This document shows positions 25,193-33,085 of a stretch of 64,000 bases of DNA, in pieces. This DNA is from Mucilaginibacter lappiensis. GTDB taxonomy: Bacteria; Bacteroidota; Bacteroidia; Sphingobacteriales; Sphingobacteriaceae. The stretch spans positions 124,001-188,000 of the forward strand of contig NZ_FTMG01000007.1 of NCBI RefSeq assembly GCF_900155965.1, read 5' to 3'. Position 1 is the stretch's first letter, and the number at the start of each line of letters is the position of its first letter. The translations under genes were made by a program, and so were the position numbers. The notes under the pieces were generated by a model. It was not told the DNA's origin. It worked only from the letters and a program-made list of their open reading frames with translations, and did no database searches.

Positions 25193-28123
25193 ATGCCCAT
25201 TAAACACAGTTCAGCTTTGCCCCCAGAAATGTTAAGGGTTTTTGAGACTTTACCTCAGCCTTATCTTATTCTTTCAAAGGAACTGTATATACTTACTGCC
25301 AGTAACGCTTATTTACAATTAACCGGTAAAAAGCGGGCCGAACTGCTCGAAAAGCACCTGTTTGATGTTTTTCCTAAAAAACCGGATTGGGCAGCAGACG
25401 AAGGAGGCATCGTTTTTTCATTGGAGCAGGTATTAGAAACCGGTAAACCACATCAATTACCTGTAACACGTTTTGACACACCTGGCCAGGAAGGTAAATT
25501 GCAGGAGCGTTACTGGGACACCGCCCATACCCCCGTACTTGACCCCGATGGCGATATCTGTTACATTATACACCATACCCAGGATGTTACCGAAAAGGTA
25601 ATTGCCGAACGGAATTTAAATGCCAGCCTGGAAAAGGAAAAAGCGGCAGCAGCAAAAGCGGAGCAACTAAGCCGGCAAATGGAGAAGCTATTTGATGAAA
25701 TACCTGCTCAAATTGCCATTTTTATGGGCCCCGACCTTGTTTATGATTTTATAAATCCGCAGTACGAGAAAGAATTTTTCCCCGGGCGCAAAATACTCGG
25801 TAAACCTTTGCTCTTAGCAGTCCCCGAGATTGCGGATCAATCTGTTTGGAATGAGCTGCAACGCGTTTATAAAACAGGGGAAACCTATATAGGGAACGAA
25901 ATTCATACTCCACTCGCCTGGGAGATTGGCAGTAAGGTAGAAGACTATTATTTTAATTTTGTTTACCAGGCTATTCGCGACGAAAAGGGAAACATAACCG
26001 GTGTTTTAAGTTTTAAATATGATATCACCGAGTTGGTTATAGCTAAAAAACGGCTGGAGCAAACCAGTAAGGAATTGTTAGCACTTAATGAGGGGCTGGC
26101 TAATGCCAACGAAGAAATACAGGTTACCAGCGAGGAAATACAATCGGCCAACGAGGAGTTAAGTACCACCAACGAGGAGTTGTTCCAGGCACAACAAAAT
26201 CTGCTTAAGTTAAATAACGAATTAGAAAGCCGGGTTGAATTGCGCACCCTTGAATTGTTAACCGCACAGGCGGATGCCACCGGTCAAACCGAGCGGCTGA
26301 AAAGATTCTTTATGCAGGCCCCTGCCGGTATTTGCATACTTGACGGACCAGATTTTGTATTTGAATTGGTTAACCCGCCGTACCAAAAGCTTTTTCCGGG
26401 ACGCAAACTCACCGGGAAACCAATGTTAGAAGCATTGCCTGAGCTTAAGGATCAATTGATAGCTGATATTTTAAAAAATGTATACAAAACCGGTAACACC
26501 TTTGAAGGTAAAGAGTTACTGGTGCCTTTGGCCCGTGAAGCCGGCGGACCTTTAGAAGATCGCTACTTTACCTTTATTTACCAGGCCAGGTATGATGCTG
26601 CCGATAATGTAGATGGCATTATGGTTTTTGCTTTTGAAGTTACCGAAGCAGTGCTGGTGAGGCTAAAAGAAAAGGAAAACGAAGAACGTTTCCGCTTTTT
26701 GCTGAACGCCATGCCGCAGCAGGTATGGACGGCTCGCCCCAATGGCAAGCTTGATTATGTAAATGAAGTGATCTGTGATGATTTTGGGCGAAGCGCTGAA
26801 GATATTATCAGCCAGGGCTGGCAGGCTTTCATCCACCCTGATGATCAGCAAAATTGCTTAAAAAAATGGCTTACTGCTTTAAGAACAGGTTTGGAGTACC
26901 TGGTGGAGTTCCGTTTAAAATTTCAGGACGGGCAATATCGCTGGCATCTGGCCCGGGCAGTGCCGTTGATTGAAAATGGGGAGATCAAACTATGGCTGGG
27001 TACCAATACCAATATCGATATTCAGAAAACCAATGAGCAAAAAAAGGACGAGTTTCTTTCTATTGCCAGCCATGAATTAAAAACACCATTAACCAGCATC
27101 AAGGCGTTTAACCAGCTCATGATGCGTATTAATGATCCCTCAAAGCTTAATGATCTTATCCAAAAGTCGGCCGCACATGTATTACGGTTGGAAAAGCTGA
27201 TTAGTGATCTGCTGGATGTATCACGTATCAACGCCGGAAAAATGGATTATAACATGGAAACTTTCAATTTCCATGAAATGCTGAGAGATACTATTGATGG
27301 CGTGCAGCACACTACTACATCTCACCGGATCATATTGCAAAGCGCTGAAGATATCACCTATACCGGCGATCGTTTCAGACTGGAACAAGTAGTAAATAAT
27401 TTATTGACTAATGCGATCAAATATTCGCCCGAGGCAGATACTGTTATTGTTAATTGTATGCTGCATGAGGATAACAGCCTGATTGTATCTGTTCAGGACT
27501 TTGGTATTGGTATCGAAGAAAAAAACCTGAGCCGTTTGTTTGAACGATACTACCGGGTAGATAATACGGCCATGCGTTTTGAAGGCCTTGGCCTGGGCTT
27601 ATTTATTTCGGCCGAGATCTTAAAAAGGCATAATGGTAGCTTTTGGATAGATAGTATACCTGGTGAAGGATCTACCTTCTTTTTCAGATTGCTGACACAC
27701 CAAATCCCCAAACAAGAAGCCATCATACAGGGCGATCTATACTATCATGACAGTGCTATTACCCTGAGCTATAATAACATTCACTCACGAATTGATACCG
27801 ACTGGACTGGTTTTCAAAATTTGGAGTCGGTACAACGAAGCTGCCATCATATGTTGAGCATGATGACAAAAAACAATGTGCATAAAATACTTAATAATAA
27901 TATTCATGTACTGGGCAACTGGTCTGAAGCTATTGATTGGGTTGCGCAGGAATGGTTCCCGGCTATGCAGAAAGCCGGTTTAAGATATTTTGCATGGGTT
28001 AATTCCCCAAGTGTATTCAGCCAGCTGTCGGCCCGTAAAAGCGTGAATGCCCTCCCAAACAAAATAGATATTAGATTTTTTACTGATATAATAACCGCCG
28101 AAGCATGGATAAATGAGCAGTAA
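25193..28123 (+). CDS. Multi-PAS sensor histidine kinase with C-terminal STAS/SpoIIAA-like extension
   Basis: 976 residues, no transmembrane segment, so probably cytosolic. Order: PAS (about 10-130), PAS_4 (165-280), long coiled coil with SEEIQSANEELSTTNEELF (285-360), PAS_4 (370-490), PAS (495-612), HisKA with SIASHELKTPLTS (phospho-His627), HATPase with VVNNLLTNAIKYSPE (N box), VQDFGIGIEE and GLGLGLFISAEI. The last ~135 residues (about 840-976) lie beyond the kinase and resemble a small alpha/beta SpoIIAA/STAS-like domain (TDWTGFQNLESVQRSC, then AGLRYFAWVNSPSVFSQLSA). The two PAS_4 domains are close copies (PGRKxxGKP in both). No response regulator is adjacent. The C-terminal assignment is tentative. 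Confidence 0.85.
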   Translation: MPIKHSSALPPEMLRVFETLPQPYLILSKELYILTASNAYLQLTGKKRAELLEKHLFDVFPKKPDWAADEGGIVFSLEQVLETGKPHQLPVTRFDTPGQEGKLQERYWDTAHTPVLDPDGDICYIIHHTQDVTEKVIAERNLNASLEKEKAAAAKAEQLSRQMEKLFDEIPAQIAIFMGPDLVYDFINPQYEKEFFPGRKILGKPLLLAVPEIADQSVWNELQRVYKTGETYIGNEIHTPLAWEIGSKVEDYYFNFVYQAIRDEKGNITGVLSFKYDITELVIAKKRLEQTSKELLALNEGLANANEEIQVTSEEIQSANEELSTTNEELFQAQQNLLKLNNELESRVELRTLELLTAQADATGQTERLKRFFMQAPAGICILDGPDFVFELVNPPYQKLFPGRKLTGKPMLEALPELKDQLIADILKNVYKTGNTFEGKELLVPLAREAGGPLEDRYFTFIYQARYDAADNVDGIMVFAFEVTEAVLVRLKEKENEERFRFLLNAMPQQVWTARPNGKLDYVNEVICDDFGRSAEDIISQGWQAFIHPDDQQNCLKKWLTALRTGLEYLVEFRLKFQDGQYRWHLARAVPLIENGEIKLWLGTNTNIDIQKTNEQKKDEFLSIASHELKTPLTSIKAFNQLMMRINDPSKLNDLIQKSAAHVLRLEKLISDLLDVSRINAGKMDYNMETFNFHEMLRDTIDGVQHTTTSHRIILQSAEDITYTGDRFRLEQVVNNLLTNAIKYSPEADTVIVNCMLHEDNSLIVSVQDFGIGIEEKNLSRLFERYYRVDNTAMRFEGLGLGLFISAEILKRHNGSFWIDSIPGEGSTFFFRLLTHQIPKQEAIIQGDLYYHDSAITLSYNNIHSRIDTDWTGFQNLESVQRSCHHMLSMMTKNNVHKILNNNIHVLGNWSEAIDWVAQEWFPAMQKAGLRYFAWVNSPSVFSQLSARKSVNALPNKIDIRFFTDIITAEAWINEQ

Positions 28124-28135
28124 ATTTTGCATCAT

Positions 28136-28930
28136 TTAAAGCTTGTCCAGATAATTCTTTAATAATTGATTAAACTGCTCCGGTTGTTCCATATTGGGCA
28201 TATGGCCGGCATCTTTTATAATGGCAAGTGCAGCCTTGCTTATCCTGGTTTGCATGTACTCTGCAGTGCTAACAGGGGTAAACACGTCCTGATCTCCAAC
28301 GATGATCAACGTTGGAAAATCAATATTTGAAAGAATGCCGGAATGATCTCTTCTTTCAGCACGACCCAACTGTACCGCGGCTGCACCAGCCGCATCCGTA
28401 TTGATCATCATGGTATTAAGATGATCCACCACCTCTTGTTTGGTATCAAAAGTATTTTTACAAAGGTAATGACCTATATTTTGAGTGGTATAACTTTCCA
28501 TGCCATCAGTTAAGAGCCTTTTTGCAAGCGCTTTCCGGTTTAAATAACTGGTAGCGTCTTCGGCCCTTGCATCAGTATCTGCCAGTACTAATCCTTTCAC
28601 TAAGTGGGGAGCAAGCCTGTATATTTCAAGTGCTACCTGTCCGCCCATAGATAATCCCACAAATACCGCTTTAGAAATATTCAGTTCATTAAGCAGATAA
28701 ATAATATCAAGCGCAAGCTCGTCTAAAAGCACTATAGATTCGGTGGTGATACTTTCACCATACCCCCTTAAATCAGGAACAATGAGCCGATTTGTTTTGC
28801 TAAATACCTGCGATTGGTAATTCCACATGCTACGATTAAAAGGCTGCCCATGTATAAATACGATAACATCGCCCGTACCCATGTCTTCATATACCAAATT
28901 AATGCCGCGAATTTTGAGTTTGCTTATCAT
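28136..28930 (-). CDS. Alpha/beta-fold hydrolase
   Basis: 264 residues with the complete catalytic set: oxyanion HGQPFNRSMW, nucleophile elbow GLSMGG (Ser94), Asp in VGDQDVFTP, and His in DAGHMPNMEQPEQF near the C-terminus. This is the pattern of esterase/haloperoxidase/lactonase-like members (3-oxoadipate enol-lactonase and relatives); the substrate cannot be told. No signal peptide, so cytoplasmic. It is divergent from a TetR regulator, 87 nt apart, which very likely controls it. Confidence 0.88.
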   Translation of the reverse strand: MISKLKIRGINLVYEDMGTGDVIVFIHGQPFNRSMWNYQSQVFSKTNRLIVPDLRGYGESITTESIVLLDELALDIIYLLNELNISKAVFVGLSMGGQVALEIYRLAPHLVKGLVLADTDARAEDATSYLNRKALAKRLLTDGMESYTTQNIGHYLCKNTFDTKQEVVDHLNTMMINTDAAGAAAVQLGRAERRDHSGILSNIDFPTLIIVGDQDVFTPVSTAEYMQTRISKAALAIIKDAGHMPNMEQPEQFNQLLKNYLDKL

Positions 28931-29017
28931 TTTATTATATTATTTTATGATACTAATATCTCACAAAAATATTAATTTTAATCTATGAAATGAATTTTAT
29001 GAGAAAAAAGTATCACA
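28931..29017. promoter_or_regulatory. Divergent hydrolase/TetR control region
   Basis: 87-nt AT-rich spacer between divergent genes. TGATACTAATATCTCA (28947-28962) is an imperfect palindrome and GTATCAC recurs at 29010-29016; this is a plausible but weak TetR operator. Confidence 0.35.
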
Positions 29018-29614
29018 ATGGGAAAGTTATCATTAGACAAAGGAAGAGTTAGCCAAAAAATGAAAACCCGCGAGGTTCTTCTTTTAAAAGCCAATGAACT
29101 GTTAAAACAACGCATAGAAATAAGCGTAGACTTAGTTGCACGGGAGGCTGGAATCTCAAAAGCCACAGCTTACAGGTATTTTTCCAGTTCAGAAGCATTA
29201 AAGCGTGAAGCATCGCTCCAGTTGAAGGCAAAAACAAACGACAATCTTTTTGCGGATTTAAGTATCAACGACTTGAAAGGAAGACTGGACCGGCTAATTG
29301 ACTATCATTTTAACTTATTTATCAATAATGAGGTTGAATTTCGCCTGTTTTTAAGTTCCATCATTGGCGAATCAGTTATCCGGAAAGAGACACCATCAAG
29401 AGCCGGACGGCGGATCATCCTGATCAGGGAGGCTCTTAAACCATTACAATCAACATTAACTTCGGGAGTTTTTGATCACATGGTTAATTCATTAAGTATA
29501 TTCTTCGGCATCGAATCTATAACTGTTTTAAAAGATGTATGCCGCTTAACCAATGATGAAATACTACAAACCTGGAAATGGTCAGTAAATCGTATTGTTT
29601 TTTTTAAAGATTAA
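29018..29614 (+). CDS. TetR/AcrR family transcriptional regulator
   Basis: 198 residues. N-terminal HTH at about residues 20-65 (LLLKANELLKQRIEISVDLVAREAGISKATAYRYFSSSEALKREA), where the recognition helix ISKATAYRYFSS is typical of TetR proteins. The C-terminal ligand-binding region has no recognisable subfamily motif. It is divergent from the alpha/beta hydrolase, so repression of that gene with release by its substrate is the simple model. Convergent with the sulfotransferase gene, 6 nt apart. Confidence 0.88.
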   Translation: MGKLSLDKGRVSQKMKTREVLLLKANELLKQRIEISVDLVAREAGISKATAYRYFSSSEALKREASLQLKAKTNDNLFADLSINDLKGRLDRLIDYHFNLFINNEVEFRLFLSSIIGESVIRKETPSRAGRRIILIREALKPLQSTLTSGVFDHMVNSLSIFFGIESITVLKDVCRLTNDEILQTWKWSVNRIVFFKD

Positions 29615-29620
29615 GCATTG

Positions 29621-30451
29621 TTAAAAAAACTGGATGAAGCTTTTTAATTCATCTTGCAATCTGTTTGCAGTTCCAATAAGCATTTTGTTGGTGATGTGTT
29701 GATCGAGGTCTATATCCTTGCCTATCTGGCTCTCTTTAAATACATCTTTAAATTTGAAATATTTCAATGAAAAGTTCCAGTTATTTTCAAGAAACGAGAA
29801 GAGTTGCGTATCTGCCCTATTTAACAGAGAATAGTTAACTACTATAAATGAGTCGTTGTTAAGCTTCTTAATACAGTTTAAAATATCCTGATTATAAGCT
29901 ATCCAAACTTTTAAAAACTTTGGTGCATTTTCATCATAATATTTTTTAAGCCTGCGCGCTCTTCTGAATTTCTGCCATACCAATCTGGATAAGTATTTAC
30001 GGCTCATATATTTTTGATCTACCTCCTTAAACTCCCGCCGCAGTAATGAACTTACAACCGATTGATAATCACGCAGGATAATCAAATAACAGGCTTGTGG
30101 CAACAACTCCTGGTAAACATCTAAAAACAAACATGTACGCGGATCCTTCCAGCCCCATTGATCATATAGCTGCTGTTTAATTTTAATAATGCTTTTCAAT
30201 TTCTCTTTTTCATATATAGAGAAAGTGTCAATTTGCACATCAGTTAAACCAGAAGCTGGCAGATGGTTGTTATTCAAAACTTCCTCGTGCATTTTTAAAA
30301 ATTCCACATCTTCAAAATGGCCATCTTCATTTCCCCAACCCGGGCCAAGTAATTGTTCGCCAAGTTGCAACCCACATTTTGTAAGCCAGTTAGAGATAAG
30401 CGAGGTACCAGAACGGTGCATTCCGGCAATGATAAGGGTTCTTTTTTGCAT
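29621..30451 (-). CDS. Sulfotransferase family protein
   Basis: 276 residues. The N-terminal LIIAGMHRSGTSLISNWL is the 5'-phosphosulfate binding loop of PAPS-dependent sulfotransferases, and DYQSVVSSLLRREF matches the 3'-phosphate binding region. DLDQHI near the end precedes a helical C-terminus. The fold would move sulfate from PAPS to a hydroxyl or amine of a glycan, lipid or small molecule. It lies 48 nt downstream of the APS kinase gene on the same strand, so donor synthesis and transfer are encoded together. Acceptor unknown. Confidence 0.8.
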   Translation of the reverse strand: MQKRTLIIAGMHRSGTSLISNWLTKCGLQLGEQLLGPGWGNEDGHFEDVEFLKMHEEVLNNNHLPASGLTDVQIDTFSIYEKEKLKSIIKIKQQLYDQWGWKDPRTCLFLDVYQELLPQACYLIILRDYQSVVSSLLRREFKEVDQKYMSRKYLSRLVWQKFRRARRLKKYYDENAPKFLKVWIAYNQDILNCIKKLNNDSFIVVNYSLLNRADTQLFSFLENNWNFSLKYFKFKDVFKESQIGKDIDLDQHITNKMLIGTANRLQDELKSFIQFF

Positions 30452-30499
30452 AATTTATAAAAGGACGATCGTTTTAAAATGCTTAAGCAGGTAAATAGC

Positions 30500-31063
30500 T
30501 TAAAAATTATCTGTCATTTTATTAGAAATTTTTTCGGTAGCGTAAAGGTTATTCAATATAAAATAAACCAATAAAGAGGTGCTTTGCTGTATGGAGTTTT
30601 CGCTGGTATTAATATAAAGGTCAGCATCATACGGCACATCAAACCGATCATTGATACCGGTTAAGTTTAAAAGTTTATTGGGGTGGCCATCGGGTAAAAG
30701 AGCCCTTTGATAAAGGCCTTTGGTGTCGCGATCAATTAGTTTGTTAACGGGGCAATCAATGTGTACTATATTTACATCGCCATATCGGTCAGCAAGTTCG
30801 CGTCTTACGTCATCATAAGGGTTTATAGCGCTGATGATGGTAACTATACCCTGGCTGGAGAAACGACTGGCTACAAACCCCAGTCTCCTGATGTTTTCGC
30901 TTCTGTCTTCCCTTGAAAATCCAAGATCTCTACAGATTTCCTGTCGATATTCATCGCCATCAATAATTTCAATCTTTATTCCGAGTTCTGTTAATTCGGC
31001 AGCAACATTTTTTGCTAATGTTGTTTTGCCAGCTCCTGATAGGCCGCAAAATAAAAGTATCAT
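30500..31063 (-). CDS. cysC: Adenylylsulfate (APS) kinase
   Basis: 187 residues. The P-loop GLSGAGKTTLAK (residues 7-18), IIDGDEYRQEICRDLGFSREDR and RRLGFVASRFSSQGIVTIISAINPYDDVR are diagnostic of APS kinase, which makes PAPS from adenylylsulfate and ATP. No ATP sulfurylase (cysD/cysN) or assimilatory reductase is adjacent, so its neighbour, the sulfotransferase, is the more likely user of the PAPS. The C-terminus (INTSENSIQQSTSLLVYFI) is a usual APS-kinase ending. Confidence 0.9.
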   Translation of the reverse strand: MILLFCGLSGAGKTTLAKNVAAELTELGIKIEIIDGDEYRQEICRDLGFSREDRSENIRRLGFVASRFSSQGIVTIISAINPYDDVRRELADRYGDVNIVHIDCPVNKLIDRDTKGLYQRALLPDGHPNKLLNLTGINDRFDVPYDADLYINTSENSIQQSTSLLVYFILNNLYATEKISNKMTDNF

Positions 31064-31161
31064 ACCCGTTGGTTAAGTTAATAAACATCATCTTGCGAAA
31101 GTCTTGCAGGACACTTTCTGAACGTGAACTTATAAAATAACTTACGCGTTACGACGCAACC

Positions 31162-31185
31162 GATTGTAAAAGATTATTTACAATC
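31162..31185. promoter_or_regulatory. Palindrome upstream of cysC
   Basis: GATTGTAAA-N6-TTTACAATC, two perfect 9-bp arms, about 100 nt upstream of the cysC ATG in the 290-nt gap to holA. It has no T-run, so an operator is more likely than a terminator. No regulator gene is adjacent. Confidence 0.4.
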
Positions 31186-31354
31186 AGGTACAATACTTTC
31201 GTTGGAAATAATTGTGGAATACTTAAACTGCACAGGAAGGCCTTTAAAGGCAGTTTTTGATCAAGCTCTGAGCTTTACGGGCAACCGTTCCCAAATGATA
31301 CACCTAACAGAAATGTTACGTGTATTAACCGGGCTGCAAACAACAAACAGTAGT

Positions 31355-32377
31355 TTAATGAAGAATTTTAAACATCAGCTCTTTCATCAACTCGCCATGC
31401 GGCGCGTTTGACTCCACACCTTTACTTTTCAAATCGTACTCGCGCAGATAACTAATGATTTGCATCGTTTTTTGATAATTATAGCTACGCCCAGCCTGCT
31501 CATAATCTTTTACAAAAAACGGGTTCACTCCCAACTCCCGGGCCAGGTTTTGCTGCGATTTATCTTTTACATAATGATAGGCCAGCACCTTACTAAAATA
31601 GTTATTCAGGTTGCCCAGTACCAGTACAATGGGATTGGCCTTGGGGTTGGCCTCAAAATAATTGATGATCTGGTTAACTTTATAGGCATCCTTTTTACTC
31701 AGGGCTGTTTGCAGTTCAAATACGTTGTACTCCTTACTGATGCCTATATTATCCTGAATAAGTTTAAGCGTGATCTCCTGACCGGCAGCCACATTGAGCA
31801 TTAGCTTTTCAAGCTCATTGGCTATTTTTGAAAGATCATTGCCCAGATATTCTGAAAGCATGGCCGATGCCTGCGCGTTGATCTTATACCCCTTGTCGCT
31901 GATATAACCCTCTATCCAGGCCGGTACTTTATTATCATATAATGGGGCCGATTCAAAAACGATCCCATTTTTTTCAATGGCTTTATAGGTTTTTTTTCGC
32001 TTATCAAACTTGCCATACTTGTAGCAGAACACCAATATGGTACTTGGCAATGGATTTTCGAGATAACTTAAAACCGGATCGATACCTTTTTTACCGTCAT
32101 CATCTTTACCCCATTTCATCTCCTGTGCTTCCTTTACCAGTACTACCTGGTAATCGGCCATCATAGGATAACGTTTCGCAGCATTAAGTACCGTCATCAT
32201 ATCGGTGTCTTTACCATATACCACGGTTTGATTAAAGCCTTTTTCGGTCTCTGGTAACAGACTATGTTCAATGTAGTTGCTCACCAGGTCAATAAAATAA
32301 GGCTCTTCACCATGCAACAGATACAAGGGTTTGTATTTACGGTTCTTAATATCTTTTAATAGCTCTGCTGCGGACAT
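31355..32377 (-). CDS. holA: DNA polymerase III delta subunit
   Basis: 340 residues, the expected HolA length. The N-terminus KPLYLLHGEEPYFIDLVSNYI matches the degenerate AAA+ start of the clamp-loader delta subunit; VLVKEAQEMKW and the helical C-terminal collar (LGVNPFFVKDYEQAGRSY) also fit. It opens the beta clamp as part of the gamma complex. The HSDR_N-like gene is divergent 247 nt away; that neighbourhood (holA next to a small HSDR_N protein) is, from memory, common in Bacteroidota. Confidence 0.9.
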   Translation of the reverse strand: MSAAELLKDIKNRKYKPLYLLHGEEPYFIDLVSNYIEHSLLPETEKGFNQTVVYGKDTDMMTVLNAAKRYPMMADYQVVLVKEAQEMKWGKDDDGKKGIDPVLSYLENPLPSTILVFCYKYGKFDKRKKTYKAIEKNGIVFESAPLYDNKVPAWIEGYISDKGYKINAQASAMLSEYLGNDLSKIANELEKLMLNVAAGQEITLKLIQDNIGISKEYNVFELQTALSKKDAYKVNQIINYFEANPKANPIVLVLGNLNNYFSKVLAYHYVKDKSQQNLARELGVNPFFVKDYEQAGRSYNYQKTMQIISYLREYDLKSKGVESNAPHGELMKELMFKILH

Positions 32378-32382
32378 GCTGG

Positions 32383-32622
32383 TAAGTCAAAATTAAAAAT
32401 TCAAAAGTCAAAAATACTTTTCAATTCAGGCTTCAAAAGTAAAAATTGCCGGGCACTCTTGAGCTACAAAACGAAAATAAACGCCAGGAGAAAATCCAAA
32501 ATCGACATTAGTTTCTGATTTAAGGACAGATCAGCGGCGAGATAGGCCTTTATTATTTTTAATTTTAACTGAACAGCTTGCTTATCCTTTTGAATTTTTA
32601 CTTTTGAATTTTGAATTTAAAG
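32383..32622. repeat. Divergent intergenic region framed by AAATTCAAAAGT inverted words
   Basis: Left part reads AATTAAAAATTCAAAAGTCAAAAATAC (split here: AATTAAAAATTC, AAAAGTCAAAAATAC) and the right part is its near reverse complement (ATTTTTACTTTTGAATTTTG). They bracket the promoters of holA and the HSDR_N-like gene. It belongs to the class of intergenic inverted repeats built from short repeated words. Confidence 0.5.
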
Positions 32623-32623
32623 A

Positions 32624-33085
32624 ATGGATTTGCTGCAGCCGCTTAATCTTCCCCCTTACCCTTTTAAAATTACCGATCAGAACGGGCAGCTCAGCCTATT
32701 TGATGAAATCAGAAAGAGAAACATCATTATCACCCCCGAAGAATGGGTACGCCAGCATTTTGTACAATATCTTATTAAACACAAAAACTATCCGCGTGCA
32801 TTGATCAAGCTGGAAGGCGGCATGAAACTTAACGGGCTACAAAAACGAACCGATATTGTTGTATTTAATACAGAAGGTAAACGAATACTTATTGTGGAGT
32901 GCAAAGCCCCTTCCATAACCATTGATCAAAAAACATTTGACCAGATAGCCCGGTATAATATGGTTCACCAGGTGTCGTTACTGGCCGTTAGCAATGGTTT
33001 GCAACATTATTATTGCTGTATTGACCATGTCAACAAAAAATACCTATTTTTAGAGGACATGCCCGCTTATCCCGGAACTGTTTAA
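32624..33085 (+). CDS. Small HSDR_N-type nuclease-fold protein
   Basis: 153 residues corresponding to the type I restriction enzyme R protein N-terminal domain alone (HSDR_N_2). The PD-(D/E)xK-like core is visible: KLEGGMKLNGLQKRTDIVVF (catalytic Asp in RTDIVV) then RILIVECKAPSI (ExK). No helicase, methylase or specificity subunit is nearby, so it is not a restriction system. From the ATG at 32624; its last 36 nt overlap the 3' end of the convergent hybrid histidine kinase. Function unknown; a structure-specific nuclease or DNA-binding role is possible. Confidence 0.82.
   Translation: MDLLQPLNLPPYPFKITDQNGQLSLFDEIRKRNIIITPEEWVRQHFVQYLIKHKNYPRALIKLEGGMKLNGLQKRTDIVVFNTEGKRILIVECKAPSITIDQKTFDQIARYNMVHQVSLLAVSNGLQHYYCCIDHVNKKYLFLEDMPAYPGTV

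Noticed and set aside
31202..31411. 69-residue plus-strand frame between cysC and holA
   Set aside because: No homology recognised and it overlaps the 3' end of holA.
32624..33085. Possible restriction-modification system
   Set aside because: Only the HSDR_N-type domain is present; no helicase, methylase or specificity gene is adjacent.
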